From Acidocella sp. (GTDB taxonomy: Bacteria; Pseudomonadota; Alphaproteobacteria; Acetobacterales; Acetobacteraceae), in the NCBI GenBank assembly GCA_027308685.1, contig DAIDEE010000060.1, positions 1 to 64,000 on the forward strand: a DNA stretch of 64,000 bases, written 5' to 3'. A model generated the notes under the pieces. That model was not told the origin of the DNA, did not search any database, and worked only from the letters and a program-made list of their open reading frames with translations. Positions 46,550-55,303 of the stretch are shown in pieces. The position numbers and the translations under genes are program-made. The stretch's first letter is position 1. Each line of letters begins with the position of its first letter.

Positions 46550-47820
46550 ACGCCAAGCCGGTCGCGTAATCCATAATACCAGGCGCCCAGTGCTGTGAGT
46601 GGCACCCGGAACATTTTGCCGCCTGGAAATGGATAGTAGGGTAGGGCTGCCAGCACGTCGAATCGCGCAGGTGAGCCTGCCACCGCTTCGCCAAGTAGCC
46701 GCCCCAGCAAATGTGTGGTGGTCACGCCATGACCGCTACAGCCATGTGAATAATAAACCTTGGGCGATAATTTCCCCACCTGTGGAAAACGGGTGAGGGT
46801 GAGAGCGAAATTACCACTCCAGGCGAAATCGATTCGCGCGTCTTTCAGGCTCGGAAAGGTTTTGAGCATGTGTGGGATGATTTTGGCGCGTATGGCGGCT
46901 GAATCAGCGCCGCCATACACGATGCCGCCGCCATAGAGGATGCGGTTGTCAGCGCTGCGGCGGTAATAATCCAGCACATAATTGCAGTCTTCAACGCACA
47001 CGTTGGAGGGCAGCAGCCGCGCCGCCGCATCACCTAAAGGCTCGGTGGCCAGAACCTGGGTGGAAACCGGCATAATTTTGGTCGCGAGTTCAGGCAGCAA
47101 ATTGCCGAGATAGGCGTTGCCGCAGACCAACACATATTTTGCCCGCACTTCACCATGGGCTGTTTTCACGACCGGATGCGTGCCGGTATCAATGTCTATG
47201 ACAGGTGAATTTTCAAAAATCTGCCCGCCGAGAGATTCTAAGGCCGCCGCCTCGCCCTGCACCAGGTTCAGCGGGTGAATATGGCCGCCTAAATGGTCGA
47301 TCAGACCGCCAACATATTCATCAGTGACAACATGAGCGGCCAGCCCGGCTTGGTCGACCATCTCCAGGGAATGATGCCCGAAGCTGGCCCAGACGTCTCG
47401 GTGATGTGCCAGGCCACACATCTGTTTTTGGGTGAAGGCCGCAAAGAGGCCACCGTTCACCAGATTGCAGTCGATGTTATATTTGGCCACGCGCTCGCGG
47501 ATAATATTGCCACCTTCCAGTGCCATACCACCGATAAGCTGGCCGGCCGTTGCACCGTAGCGAGCCGCAATAACGTCGAGGTCGCGCGAGTAACCATTCA
47601 CAATCTGCCCGCCATTGCGGCCGGAGGCGCCAAAACCAACCCTCACCGCCTCGAGTACGATGACTGAAAAGCCTCGCTCAGCCAGTTCCAGCCCAGCTGA
47701 AATGCCAGTGAAGCCAGCCCCGATGATGCAGACGTCAGTGTTAAGAACGCCAGACAATGTCTGGCGAGAGTCTTGCCGGTTGGCAGTGGCCGCGTAATAG
47801 GAAGGCGCGTGGCCGCTCAT
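46546..47820 (-). CDS. FAD-dependent amine oxidoreductase (PuuB/DAO-like)
   Basis: A 424-residue DAO-fold flavoprotein. The FAD motif is IIGAGFTGISAGLELAERGF, and ASGRNGGQIVNGYS is characteristic of gamma-glutamylputrescine oxidase and related amine oxidases; YYSHGCSGHGVTTTHLLGRLL closes the FAD site (parts given). It should oxidise a primary or secondary amine in the cytoplasm. No other puu gene is nearby, so the substrate is open. The start overlaps the stop of the upstream membrane-protein gene by 4 nt. Confidence 0.85.
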   Translation of the reverse strand: MSGHAPSYYAATANRQDSRQTLSGVLNTDVCIIGAGFTGISAGLELAERGFSVIVLEAVRVGFGASGRNGGQIVNGYSRDLDVIAARYGATAGQLIGGMALEGGNIIRERVAKYNIDCNLVNGGLFAAFTQKQMCGLAHHRDVWASFGHHSLEMVDQAGLAAHVVTDEYVGGLIDHLGGHIHPLNLVQGEAAALESLGGQIFENSPVIDIDTGTHPVVKTAHGEVRAKYVLVCGNAYLGNLLPELATKIMPVSTQVLATEPLGDAAARLLPSNVCVEDCNYVLDYYRRSADNRILYGGGIVYGGADSAAIRAKIIPHMLKTFPSLKDARIDFAWSGNFALTLTRFPQVGKLSPKVYYSHGCSGHGVTTTHLLGRLLGEAVAGSPARFDVLAALPYYPFPGGKMFRVPLTALGAWYYGLRDRLGV

Positions 47821-48218
47821 TGTTTAGAGGGTCCCAGCAATGCCACGCCGAACAACGCGCCGAGCACGGTCATGGTGATAACCATCAGCCGGATTTTATA
47901 AGCCTCGTCCCGAGCCTCAGCCACAACTTCGATATGCATGTTGGCGCGTGCCGCGGCGACGCGCGCCGTAATCGGGCCGGTGCCTTTGGTGATGATGGCG
48001 GCGGTGTCATCATCGGTGGCGTTGGTCAGGTTGTCGATTGCGGCCTGTTGGGCCTGCGGCGTGGCGGCGTTCAACACGGCATCAAGGGCAGCTTCCTGAT
48101 GCATGGCGTCCACCACCGGGGCCGGAATGGAGAAGCTGGCGAAGGTGCCGATGAGGCCGGGAAACAGAAAACAAGTGAGCAGGAAGCCGATACGGCTGTA
48201 GGATATTTTTGATGCCAT
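47817..48218 (-). CDS. Small membrane protein with N- and C-terminal helices, unknown function
   Basis: About 133 residues. One hydrophobic helix lies near the N-terminus (GFLLTCFLFPGLIGTFASF) and another at the C-terminus (LMVITMTVLGALFGVALL); between them is a helical, Ala-rich, charged region of about 80 residues (TARVAAARANMHIEVVAEARDEAYK) that could be a periplasmic coil. A TTG at 48257 is in frame but ATG 48218 is a more usual start. It overlaps the FAD oxidoreductase by 4 nt. I do not recognise a family. Confidence 0.55.
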   Translation of the reverse strand: MASKISYSRIGFLLTCFLFPGLIGTFASFSIPAPVVDAMHQEAALDAVLNAATPQAQQAAIDNLTNATDDDTAAIITKGTGPITARVAAARANMHIEVVAEARDEAYKIRLMVITMTVLGALFGVALLGPSKQ

Positions 48219-48275
48219 GATGCGATGAGACTTGGCCCGGAAAGTGTTCCGGGTCAATTCAGGCCTTTTGCAATT

Positions 48276-49028
48276 TTAACCTTCGCGGATATCCTGCCAT
48301 GCCTCGGTGAAGGGCTTTTTGCGGAACGTGGCCCAGAAGAAATTCATCGAATAGCGCAAACCAATGGTAAACACGCCCTCGCCGACCAGCCGGCGGCCCG
48401 AGGACTCGGCCGGCAAACGGAAGGTAAACTTAACGCCGCCCACTTTGGAAAGGCGGCGGGCCATGTCGGTATCCTCGCCGTAGAACGAGAAGCGTAAATC
48501 CGGGCTGCCGAGTTTGAGCATGGCCGAGCGTTTGACGATGAAGTTGCCACCCTGCAGCATCGAGCCGACGTTCAGGACGAAGCGGTTGAACAGATAAACT
48601 GAGAACGCCATACGATAATAGGCACCCACCACCATGTTCACCCGACGGGGCACTCCATAATATATGTAGGGGCCGGACAGCGCGACGAGTTTTTCCGAGC
48701 GGGCAAACTGCTTCATCACCTCGGTCAGCCAACCGGGGGGGATGATGGTATCGGCGTCGATGTTGGCGATCAACTCGCCGGAAGAATGTTCAAACCCACA
48801 CCAGCGTGCCTGCACCAGACCCTTGCGGGGTTCATCGACCACCTGCACGCCTTCGACCGATAGCGCGACGTCCCGGGTATTGTCGGTACTGGCATTATTG
48901 ACCACAATGATTTCGGCATCCTTGCCCAGGATTTGCCCGGCGCGGTGGATTTCGTCGCGGATGGCGGTGAGCGAGCGCGTTAACAGAGCTTGCTCATTAT
49001 AGGCCGGGACGACAAAGCTGATCTTCAT
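48276..49028 (-). CDS. Glycosyltransferase family 2
   Basis: A 250-residue GT-A protein. The start ISFVVPAYNEQALLTRSL and IIVVNNASTDNT form the nucleotide-binding fold; the DxD motif is ANIDADTIIPPGW; later GEDTDMARRLSKVGGV is the catalytic base region. It is a cytoplasmic transferase with no predicted membrane helix of its own, apart from a short amphipathic region. It resembles dolichyl-phosphate-sugar or cell-envelope GT2 enzymes. No glycan genes are adjacent. Confidence 0.85.
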   Translation of the reverse strand: MKISFVVPAYNEQALLTRSLTAIRDEIHRAGQILGKDAEIIVVNNASTDNTRDVALSVEGVQVVDEPRKGLVQARWCGFEHSSGELIANIDADTIIPPGWLTEVMKQFARSEKLVALSGPYIYYGVPRRVNMVVGAYYRMAFSVYLFNRFVLNVGSMLQGGNFIVKRSAMLKLGSPDLRFSFYGEDTDMARRLSKVGGVKFTFRLPAESSGRRLVGEGVFTIGLRYSMNFFWATFRKKPFTEAWQDIREG

Positions 49029-49144
49029 GGATATGCTCCAGACTCGAAAGCGGATGGGGTATTAAACGGGCTATCAACAGCGATTGGCCGCACAAAGCGA
49101 ATGACAAGTTAATGACAGTCCTGGTCGGTTTCCCGGGCTTTGGG

Positions 49145-49173
49145 TTGACATTGGCTGGTCGGGCCTGCATACC
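49145..49173 (+). promoter_or_regulatory. Candidate sigma-70 promoter for rpmJ
   Basis: A consensus -35 box TTGACA (49145-49150) is followed after 17 bp by CATACC (49168-49173), a partial -10 box. It lies 38 bp before the rpmJ ATG. The -35 match is perfect; the -10 is weak, so confidence is moderate. Confidence 0.4.
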
Positions 49174-49210
49174 GCGCCACCGAATAACCCATTTACCCTG
49201 AGAGCCTGTG

Positions 49211-49336
49211 ATGAAGATCCGTAACTCATTGAAATCAGCCAAGACCCGCGACAAGAACTGCCGCGTCGTGCGCCGTCATGGCCGGGTCTATGTCATCAAC
49301 AAGAAGAACCCGCGCATGAAAGCCCGTCAGGGTTAA
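49211..49336 (+). CDS. rpmJ: Ribosomal protein bL36, zinc-free (C-minus) form
   Basis: A 41-residue protein ([20 protein letters not shown] then [21 protein letters not shown], given in two parts). It is the longer L36 form and keeps only one cysteine; the other zinc ligands of the C-plus form are replaced, so it should not bind zinc. It is part of the 50S subunit. It stands alone with its own promoter and terminator. Confidence 0.95.
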   Translation: MKIRNSLKSAKTRDKNCRVVRRHGRVYVINKKNPRMKARQG

Positions 49337-49368
49337 GGCGGTTTTATTAAGCCTTTGAATATGTTGCT

Positions 49369-49396
49369 AAAAACCCGGTCATTGGCCGGGTTTTTT
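49369..49396 (+). terminator. Rho-independent terminator after rpmJ
   Basis: The stem AAACCCGG / CCGGGTTT (49371-49378 with 49386-49393) has a seven-base loop and is followed by a run of T to 49396. It ends the rpmJ transcript. Confidence 0.9.
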
Positions 49397-49466
49397 ATTG
49401 CCGAACGTTTTGGGTATTGCGGAGCCTGAATTCGAGATACATTAGATGTCTGGAGGAGTTTCAATC

Positions 49467-50900
49467 ATGTTGCAGCCCAAGCCAAAATCGAATGTCCTGG
49501 AGAAACGTGCGGAGATCATCGCCGGTTTGAAGGCAGTTTTGCCGGAACGGGCGGTGATTGGCGATGATGTTTCGCTGAAACCTTATGAAACTGACGGTTT
49601 GAGCGCTTATAAACAGATGCCGCTGGCCGTGGTTTTGCCCGAGAATGAGGCGCAGGTGGTGGCGGTGATGAAGTTTTGCCATTTGCACGGGATTCGCATC
49701 ATCCCGCGTGGGGCCGGTACCTCACTCTCCGGCGGGGCGCTGCCGCTGGCTGATGCAGTGGTGATCGGCATGATGCGGATGAATAAAATCCTGGATGTTA
49801 ATTATGCGGACCGTTACGCCGTGGTGCAACCGGGGGTGACGAATATCGCCATTACCCAGGCGGTGCAGGATGAGGAATTTTTCTACGCGCCGGATCCGTC
49901 CAGCCAGTTGGCCTGTATGATTGGCGGTAACGTGAGCATGAACTCAGGCGGTGCCCATTGCCTGAAATACGGTGTGACCGCGAATAATCTGCTGGGGTTG
50001 CGGATGGTCACCATTGAAGGCGAAGTTCTGGAAATTGGCGGCAAGCATATGGATGCCGCCGGCTATGACTGGTTGGGGCTGATCACCGGCAGCGAGGGTC
50101 AGTTGGGCGTATTGACCGAGGTGACGGTGCGGATATTGCACAGCCCGGAAGGCGCCCGTGCGATGCTGGCGGGGTTTGCCTCCAACGAAGTGGCCGGTGC
50201 CTGTGTCGATGCCATTATTTCGTCGGGCATTATTCCAGTGGCACTGGAGTTCATGGACAAGCCCGCCATTCACGCGTGCGAGGATTTTGCCCATGCCGGG
50301 TATCCGCTGGATGCCGAGGCGTTGCTGATTATTGAGGTTGAAGGCTCTGAAACGGAGCAGACCGAAATGCTGGCGCGGATTCGCGATATTTGTGCTGCCT
50401 ATCACCCGGTTTCGATGCGGGTTTCGCAGACCGCTGAGGAATCGGCGGCGATCTGGAAGGGCCGTAAAGGCGCGTTTGGTGCGGTTGGCCGGATCAGCCC
50501 CGATTATTTGTGCATGGATGGCACCATCCCCACCAGCCAGTTGCCGAATGTGCTCAAGCGCATGCAGCAGATGAGCGATGATTATGGGTTGAAGGTTGCC
50601 AATATCTTTCATGCGGGCGACGGCAATTTGCATCCGCTGATCATGTTCGATGCCAATGATGTTGAGAGCTTCCATAAAGCTGAAGCGTTTGGCGCGGATA
50701 TTTTGAAACTCTGCGTGGAGGTTGGCGGCTGTCTGACCGGCGAGCATGGGGTGGGTATTGAGAAGCGCGACTTGATGAGCGTGCAATTTACTCCGGCGGA
50801 ACTGGACCAGCAGCGGCGGATTAAAACCGCGTTCGACCCGGATTGGTTGCTTAACCCCTCGAAGGTGTTTCCCCTCAGTGGGCTTTCGGCGGCAGCATGA
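49467..50900 (+). CDS. glcD: Glycolate oxidase subunit GlcD (FAD-linked)
   Basis: About 477 residues from ATG 49467, where GGAGGAG lies 8 nt upstream; the ATG at 49446 lacks this. It is a vanillyl-alcohol-oxidase-type FAD protein: PRGAGTSLSGGALPLADAVV and SSQLACMIGGNVSMNSGG are the FAD-binding segments, and HAGDGNLHPLIMFD plus GCLTGEHGVGIEKR are near the active site. It oxidises glycolate (or lactate) to glyoxylate, feeding the quinone pool with GlcE and GlcF. First of the glcDEF-prpB operon. Confidence 0.92.
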   Translation: MLQPKPKSNVLEKRAEIIAGLKAVLPERAVIGDDVSLKPYETDGLSAYKQMPLAVVLPENEAQVVAVMKFCHLHGIRIIPRGAGTSLSGGALPLADAVVIGMMRMNKILDVNYADRYAVVQPGVTNIAITQAVQDEEFFYAPDPSSQLACMIGGNVSMNSGGAHCLKYGVTANNLLGLRMVTIEGEVLEIGGKHMDAAGYDWLGLITGSEGQLGVLTEVTVRILHSPEGARAMLAGFASNEVAGACVDAIISSGIIPVALEFMDKPAIHACEDFAHAGYPLDAEALLIIEVEGSETEQTEMLARIRDICAAYHPVSMRVSQTAEESAAIWKGRKGAFGAVGRISPDYLCMDGTIPTSQLPNVLKRMQQMSDDYGLKVANIFHAGDGNLHPLIMFDANDVESFHKAEAFGADILKLCVEVGGCLTGEHGVGIEKRDLMSVQFTPAELDQQRRIKTAFDPDWLLNPSKVFPLSGLSAAA

Positions 50901-52024
50901 TGACGCCTGATACCGAGGAGGCTTTGGCCGCAGTGATCCGCGCCGCCAACGGCCCGCTGCTGGTGCAAGGTAACGGTACCAAGTCTGGTATGTTGCGCCC
51001 TGTGCAGGCGGCGGCGACGTTGAGCACCAGTAGCCTGTCGGGCATCACTTTGTATGCGCCGAATGAATTGGTTATGTCTGCCAAGGCGGGCACCAGGTTG
51101 AGTGACATCGAAACCGCGTTGGCTGCGGCTGGTCAGCAGATGATTTGTGAGCCGCCGCATATTCATGGCGACAACCAGACCATTGGCGGGATTGTGGCGA
51201 CCAACCTTTCAGGCCCGCGCCGGGTGACAGGCGGGGCGATGCGCGACCATGTGTTGGGGGTGCGGGCGGTAAACGGCAGTGGCGAGATTTTGAAATTCGG
51301 CGGGCGCGTTCTGAAGAATGTGACGGGGCTGGATGTTGCGAAACTGCTGACCGGAAGTTTTGGTACGTTGGCGGTGATGACGGAAGTGACCTTTAAGGTT
51401 TTACCCGTCTCGGAAGCTACCGGCACGATCGTATTGCGCGGGTTGGATGCTGAGCAGGGCGTTGCGGCTTTGAGCGCTGGCCTAGGGTCGCCTTTTTTTG
51501 TCACCGGTGCGGCTTACTTGCCGGCTGAGAAACAGGCATTGCTGCGGATTGAGGATTTTGCGACGTCGGTGAAATATCGCACGGAGAAGCTGGCGGCTCA
51601 GCTAGGTGCGTATGGTGCGGTGGAGATACTTGGCACTGATGACAGTAAGGCTTTGTGGCGCAATATTCGCGACTGCAAATTTTTGGATATCTCCGAAGCT
51701 GTGTGGCGGCTTTCTGTGGTGCCATCAGCCGGCCCGGCAATATTGCGGGCACTCGCGCCGCTTGGCGTAACGGGGTTTCTCGATTGGGGTGGTGGGTTGG
51801 TTAATCTTGCTGGCCCAGCTGATCAGGCGACGCATGATGCCGTATGCCAGGCAGCCAGAGCCGCGGGCGGAACCTGGTGGCTGATGCAGGCACCCGAACC
51901 CTTGCGGACGGTGGTTGATGCGCTACCGCCGGAACCGGAGGCGCTGGCAGCCATTCGAGCGCGGGTGCAGGCCAGTTTTGACCCACGCGGTATTTTAAAC
52001 CCCGGCAGATTGCGAGCCGCTTAA
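50897..52024 (+). CDS. glcE: Glycolate oxidase subunit GlcE (FAD-binding)
   Basis: A 375-residue, shorter FAD-binding subunit. NGTKSGMLRP, GDNQTIGGIVATNLSGPRRV and HVLGVRAVNGSGEILKFGGR mark the FAD domain (parts as given); RILNPGRL-type end is FDPRGILNPGRL. The start overlaps the glcD stop by 4 nt, so translation is coupled. Confidence 0.92.
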   Translation: MMTPDTEEALAAVIRAANGPLLVQGNGTKSGMLRPVQAAATLSTSSLSGITLYAPNELVMSAKAGTRLSDIETALAAAGQQMICEPPHIHGDNQTIGGIVATNLSGPRRVTGGAMRDHVLGVRAVNGSGEILKFGGRVLKNVTGLDVAKLLTGSFGTLAVMTEVTFKVLPVSEATGTIVLRGLDAEQGVAALSAGLGSPFFVTGAAYLPAEKQALLRIEDFATSVKYRTEKLAAQLGAYGAVEILGTDDSKALWRNIRDCKFLDISEAVWRLSVVPSAGPAILRALAPLGVTGFLDWGGGLVNLAGPADQATHDAVCQAARAAGGTWWLMQAPEPLRTVVDALPPEPEALAAIRARVQASFDPRGILNPGRLRAA

Positions 52025-53320
52025 ATGCAAACCAACTTCACGACCCAACAATTGCAAAACCCCGAAATTGCGATTGCCAATAACATTCTTCGCACTTGCG
52101 TGCATTGCGGCATGTGCACTGCAACCTGCCCGACGTTTATTACGTTGGGCGATGAGTTAGACTCACCCCGCGGGCGGATTTATCTGATTAAGGACATGCT
52201 GGAGCATGATCGGCCGGCTTCCGAAGAGGAGGTGCTGCATCTGGATCGGTGCCTCTCGTGCCTGTCGTGCATGACAACTTGTCCCTCGGGTGTGGATTAC
52301 ATGCATCTGGTGGATCATGCGCGGGTGCATATCAATGAGACCTACAAACGGCCTTTGACTGACCGTCTGCTCCGGAATGTGCTGGCGCAGATTCTGCCGT
52401 ACCCGAAACGGATGCGGGCGGCACTTGGTATGGCACGGTTGGGTAAGCCGTTTGCCGCGTTACTGCCCGGGCAGAGCTTGTTGGTAAAGCGGCTGCGCGC
52501 GATGTTGAATTTGGCACCGGCTAAAATGCCGGAGGCGCAATCACTTGGCGGCACCGTTCATAAAGCCATTGGTGAAATCAAGGGCCGGGTGGCATTGCTG
52601 GCCGGTTGCGCCCAGCAGGCGATTGGTCCTTCGATCAACACGGCGACGATTGAACTGCTCAACCGTCTTGGCATTGAGGTGGTGATTCCAGCGGCGGCGG
52701 GCTGTTGTGGGGCGTTGGTGCACCACATGGGCCGCCATGAGGAAGCGCTGGAAGCGGCGCGGCGCAATGTGGCGGCCTGGAGTGAAGGGCCTGAATTTGA
52801 CGCGATTATTGTGAATACCTCTGGCTGTGGCACGGTTTTGAAGGATTACGGCTTCATGCTCCGCAGCGACCCTATGGCTGCGAAAGCCGCCGCGGTATCG
52901 GCAAAGAGCCAGGATATATCAGAATATCTTTTGAAAATATATCAACCGACCCAGGCGGCACCCGCCATGACGGTGGCGTACCATGCGGCGTGCTCATTGC
53001 AGCATGGCCAGAAAATTACCAGTGCTCCAAAAAACTTGTTACGCAAGGCTGGCTTTCATGTGGTGGAGCCGAAGGACCCGCATTTATGCTGTGGCTCTGC
53101 TGGAACTTACAATATTATGCAGCCGGATATCGCGGCCAGTCTGCGTCGCCGTAAGCTTGATACATTGAAGGCAAAATCGCCGGATGTGATAGCGGCCGGT
53201 AATATCGGGTGCCTGACGCAACTTGCCGGTGATGGTGTACCTACGGTGCATATTGTGGAACTTTTGAATTGGATGGCCGGTGGCAGCAAGCCGGCGGCTT
53301 TGAATGGAGTTAACAAATGA
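52025..53320 (+). CDS. glcF: Glycolate oxidase iron-sulfur subunit GlcF
   Basis: A 431-residue protein with two 4Fe-4S motifs: CVHCGMCTATCP (25-36) and CLSCLSCMTTCPS about 50 residues later. Two CCG domains follow, with AAAGCCGALVHHMGR and DPHLCCGSAGTYNIMQP. It carries electrons from GlcDE to quinone at the inner membrane. It starts right after glcE and overlaps prpB by 4 nt. Confidence 0.93.
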   Translation: MQTNFTTQQLQNPEIAIANNILRTCVHCGMCTATCPTFITLGDELDSPRGRIYLIKDMLEHDRPASEEEVLHLDRCLSCLSCMTTCPSGVDYMHLVDHARVHINETYKRPLTDRLLRNVLAQILPYPKRMRAALGMARLGKPFAALLPGQSLLVKRLRAMLNLAPAKMPEAQSLGGTVHKAIGEIKGRVALLAGCAQQAIGPSINTATIELLNRLGIEVVIPAAAGCCGALVHHMGRHEEALEAARRNVAAWSEGPEFDAIIVNTSGCGTVLKDYGFMLRSDPMAAKAAAVSAKSQDISEYLLKIYQPTQAAPAMTVAYHAACSLQHGQKITSAPKNLLRKAGFHVVEPKDPHLCCGSAGTYNIMQPDIAASLRRRKLDTLKAKSPDVIAAGNIGCLTQLAGDGVPTVHIVELLNWMAGGSKPAALNGVNK

Positions 53321-54231
53321 CTTATTTGCTTGGGCGCGATATTGCGCATGTTTCGGCTGGTGCGCGATTCCGGGCTTTGTTGGATCGCCCTGGTATTTTG
53401 GGGATTCCAGGGACTCATAATGGGATTGCCGCGCAGCAAGCGAAAGCCGCTGGGTTTGAAGCCTGTTATCTCTCCGGTGCTGCAATGACGGCCTCGATGG
53501 GGTTGCCGGATTTAGGGATTATAACGGTAGACGATGTTTGCTTCTTCATCCGCCAAGTCACGCGCGCATCTGGCCTGCCGGTTTTGGTGGATGGTGATAC
53601 CGGGTACGGTGAAGCGCTTAACGTGATGAATATGGTGCGCAGTTTTGAAGATGCCGGGGCAGCCGCCGTGCATTTGGAAGACCAGATTCTGCCGAAGAAA
53701 TGTGGTCATCTGAACGATAAAAAATTGGCAACGCCGCAGGATATGGCAAACAAGGTGGCAGCTGCGGCCCATGCGCGTCGCCACTTGTATATTATCGCCC
53801 GTACCGATGCCGCGGCCAGCGAAGGCATGGACGGTGCCGTTGCGCGCGCCAAACTATATATGGAAGCGGGTGCCGACGCGATTTTCCCTGAGGCTATGAA
53901 TACCGAGGAGATGTTCCGCGAGTTTGCCTCCCGGATGCCAGGCGTGCCGTTGCTCGCCAATATGACCGAATTTGGCCGCACGCCATTTTATACCAAGCAG
54001 CAATTCGAGGATTTTGGTTATAAAATGGTGATCTGGCCGGTGACATCCTTACGGGTTACCGCCAAGGCCAGCGAAAGATTATATGCCGCCATCGCACGCG
54101 ACGGCGGGGCGCATAATTGCGTGGATCAGATGCTTACCCGTGCCGATTTATATGAAACGATTGGCTACGCGGCGTTCGAGGCTTTGGATGCCAGCATCGT
54201 GAAAACCGTAGTTCCCGAACCGATCGTTTGA
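53317..54231 (+). CDS. prpB: Methylisocitrate lyase / isocitrate-lyase-PEP-mutase family
   Basis: A 304-residue TIM-barrel lyase. The loop motif KKCGH (127-131) carries the catalytic Cys; VDGDTGYGEALNVMNMV and HLEDQILPK bind metal and substrate; IARTDA follows. KKCGH fits methylisocitrate or isocitrate lyases rather than PEP mutase. In the 2-methylcitrate cycle it gives pyruvate and succinate, but here it is coupled (ATGA) to glycolate oxidase, 12 kb from prpDC, so a glyoxylate-linked role is possible. Its last 84 nt are covered by the convergent hydrolase gene. Confidence 0.88.
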   Translation: MTYLLGRDIAHVSAGARFRALLDRPGILGIPGTHNGIAAQQAKAAGFEACYLSGAAMTASMGLPDLGIITVDDVCFFIRQVTRASGLPVLVDGDTGYGEALNVMNMVRSFEDAGAAAVHLEDQILPKKCGHLNDKKLATPQDMANKVAAAAHARRHLYIIARTDAAASEGMDGAVARAKLYMEAGADAIFPEAMNTEEMFREFASRMPGVPLLANMTEFGRTPFYTKQQFEDFGYKMVIWPVTSLRVTAKASERLYAAIARDGGAHNCVDQMLTRADLYETIGYAAFEALDASIVKTVVPEPIV

Positions 54232-55110
54232 GATTTCCTCGTTGGTGACGCCGGTGTTCCGGACGTTATGCTGGATGAATTCATCCAGCACCCGGTTGAA
54301 GGCTTCCGGGTACTCCCAGAACATCATGCGGCCACCAAACACCACAGATTTTGCTTCGGGTAAAATTGTTTTAAGGTAACGCTCAGCTTTCTCTGCCCAA
54401 TGCTGGGCGATAATGTAGAGAGTGGGCCTGGTGCGGGAGACCGCGATGGCTGAAGCTAAATCATCGGAGAACATGCAAGATGCAAAAAGTTGGGCCGCGA
54501 TCAAAGGTGGTGTTTTAAGGGCTTGAGCAATCATCCAGCTGAGCTCGTGGAATTCTAAATTACGTTGGACGAGCACGGTCTCGATATAGTGCCGCAGATA
54601 TTGGGCGTGTCCTCTGACGTCGCGCAGATACAGCGTGTGCACCGCTGAAACTTCCTCAAGTGAAGCCTCTACCCAAATATCCTTTTCAAATGAGAGGCTG
54701 CGCGGCGGTTTGTCGATGGAAACATGTGCGGCCACTGCCTGGGCCCCCTTCAGCTTCACATACCCAAGGCTGGTGTGGCAACCTGCTGCCCAACCGATTA
54801 AAACCGGATGTTTTACCTGCAACGTGTCGAGTAGTTTTACGAGATCCTCAGCGTGTGACAGATAGTCATTACCCTCCTGTGAGTGACTTGAGGCGCCCTG
54901 GCTACGAGGGTCGTACGTAATAACACGATATTTTTTAGAGAGAGGGCCGATTTGCTTCTCAAACACGTTTTTAGAGAAGGTCCACCCTGGGATGAGCACG
55001 ATCGTCTGCCCGGCACCTTGGTCTATGAAGGAAAGCTCCACCCCGGGGGCGACTGCAACGCGCCCATCCTCCTTAAGCGAGGATAAATGACCATATTCCA
55101 TGGTAGTCAT
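54148..55110 (-). CDS. Alpha/beta-hydrolase fold protein lacking the usual Ser and His
   Basis: About 320 residues from ATG 55110 (AAGGGA before it); an ATG at 55215 is in frame but less likely. The fold is clear: FIDQGAGQTIVLIPGW, YDPRSQGASS and FWEYPEAFNRVLDEFI. The nucleophile elbow reads GWAAG (106-110), with Ala where Ser is expected, and the late histidine loop reads GGRMMFWE, with Arg at 261 where the usual motif is GHMLFWE. Both changes were read from the nucleotides. It may be non-catalytic, a binding protein or sensor. The C-terminal 28 residues run into prpB on the other strand, as if an earlier stop had been lost. Confidence 0.8.
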   Translation of the reverse strand: MTTMEYGHLSSLKEDGRVAVAPGVELSFIDQGAGQTIVLIPGWTFSKNVFEKQIGPLSKKYRVITYDPRSQGASSHSQEGNDYLSHAEDLVKLLDTLQVKHPVLIGWAAGCHTSLGYVKLKGAQAVAAHVSIDKPPRSLSFEKDIWVEASLEEVSAVHTLYLRDVRGHAQYLRHYIETVLVQRNLEFHELSWMIAQALKTPPLIAAQLFASCMFSDDLASAIAVSRTRPTLYIIAQHWAEKAERYLKTILPEAKSVVFGGRMMFWEYPEAFNRVLDEFIQHNVRNTGVTNEEISNDRFGNYGFHDAGIQSLERRVANRFI

Positions 55111-55303
55111 GTCAGGTGTCCCTTTTGAGATTATAAGACCCAATACTATTGGAAAGTTTATGAAAAATTTCCGATTGTTCAGATAGTCTTCAAATTTAGA
55201 TGTTTTATACCACAAATTAATCGATCGTTGGAGTCAAAATGTCGCCAAATCTTGATTTTTTAAGGATTAGCCTCTCTCAAAAAGGGTACTTTAAGTAAAA
55301 ACA

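Noticed and set aside
49944-50786. 280-codon minus-strand frame opposite glcD
   Set aside because: Antisense of a well-conserved gene; composition rich in His, Gln and Arg as expected of a shadow frame.
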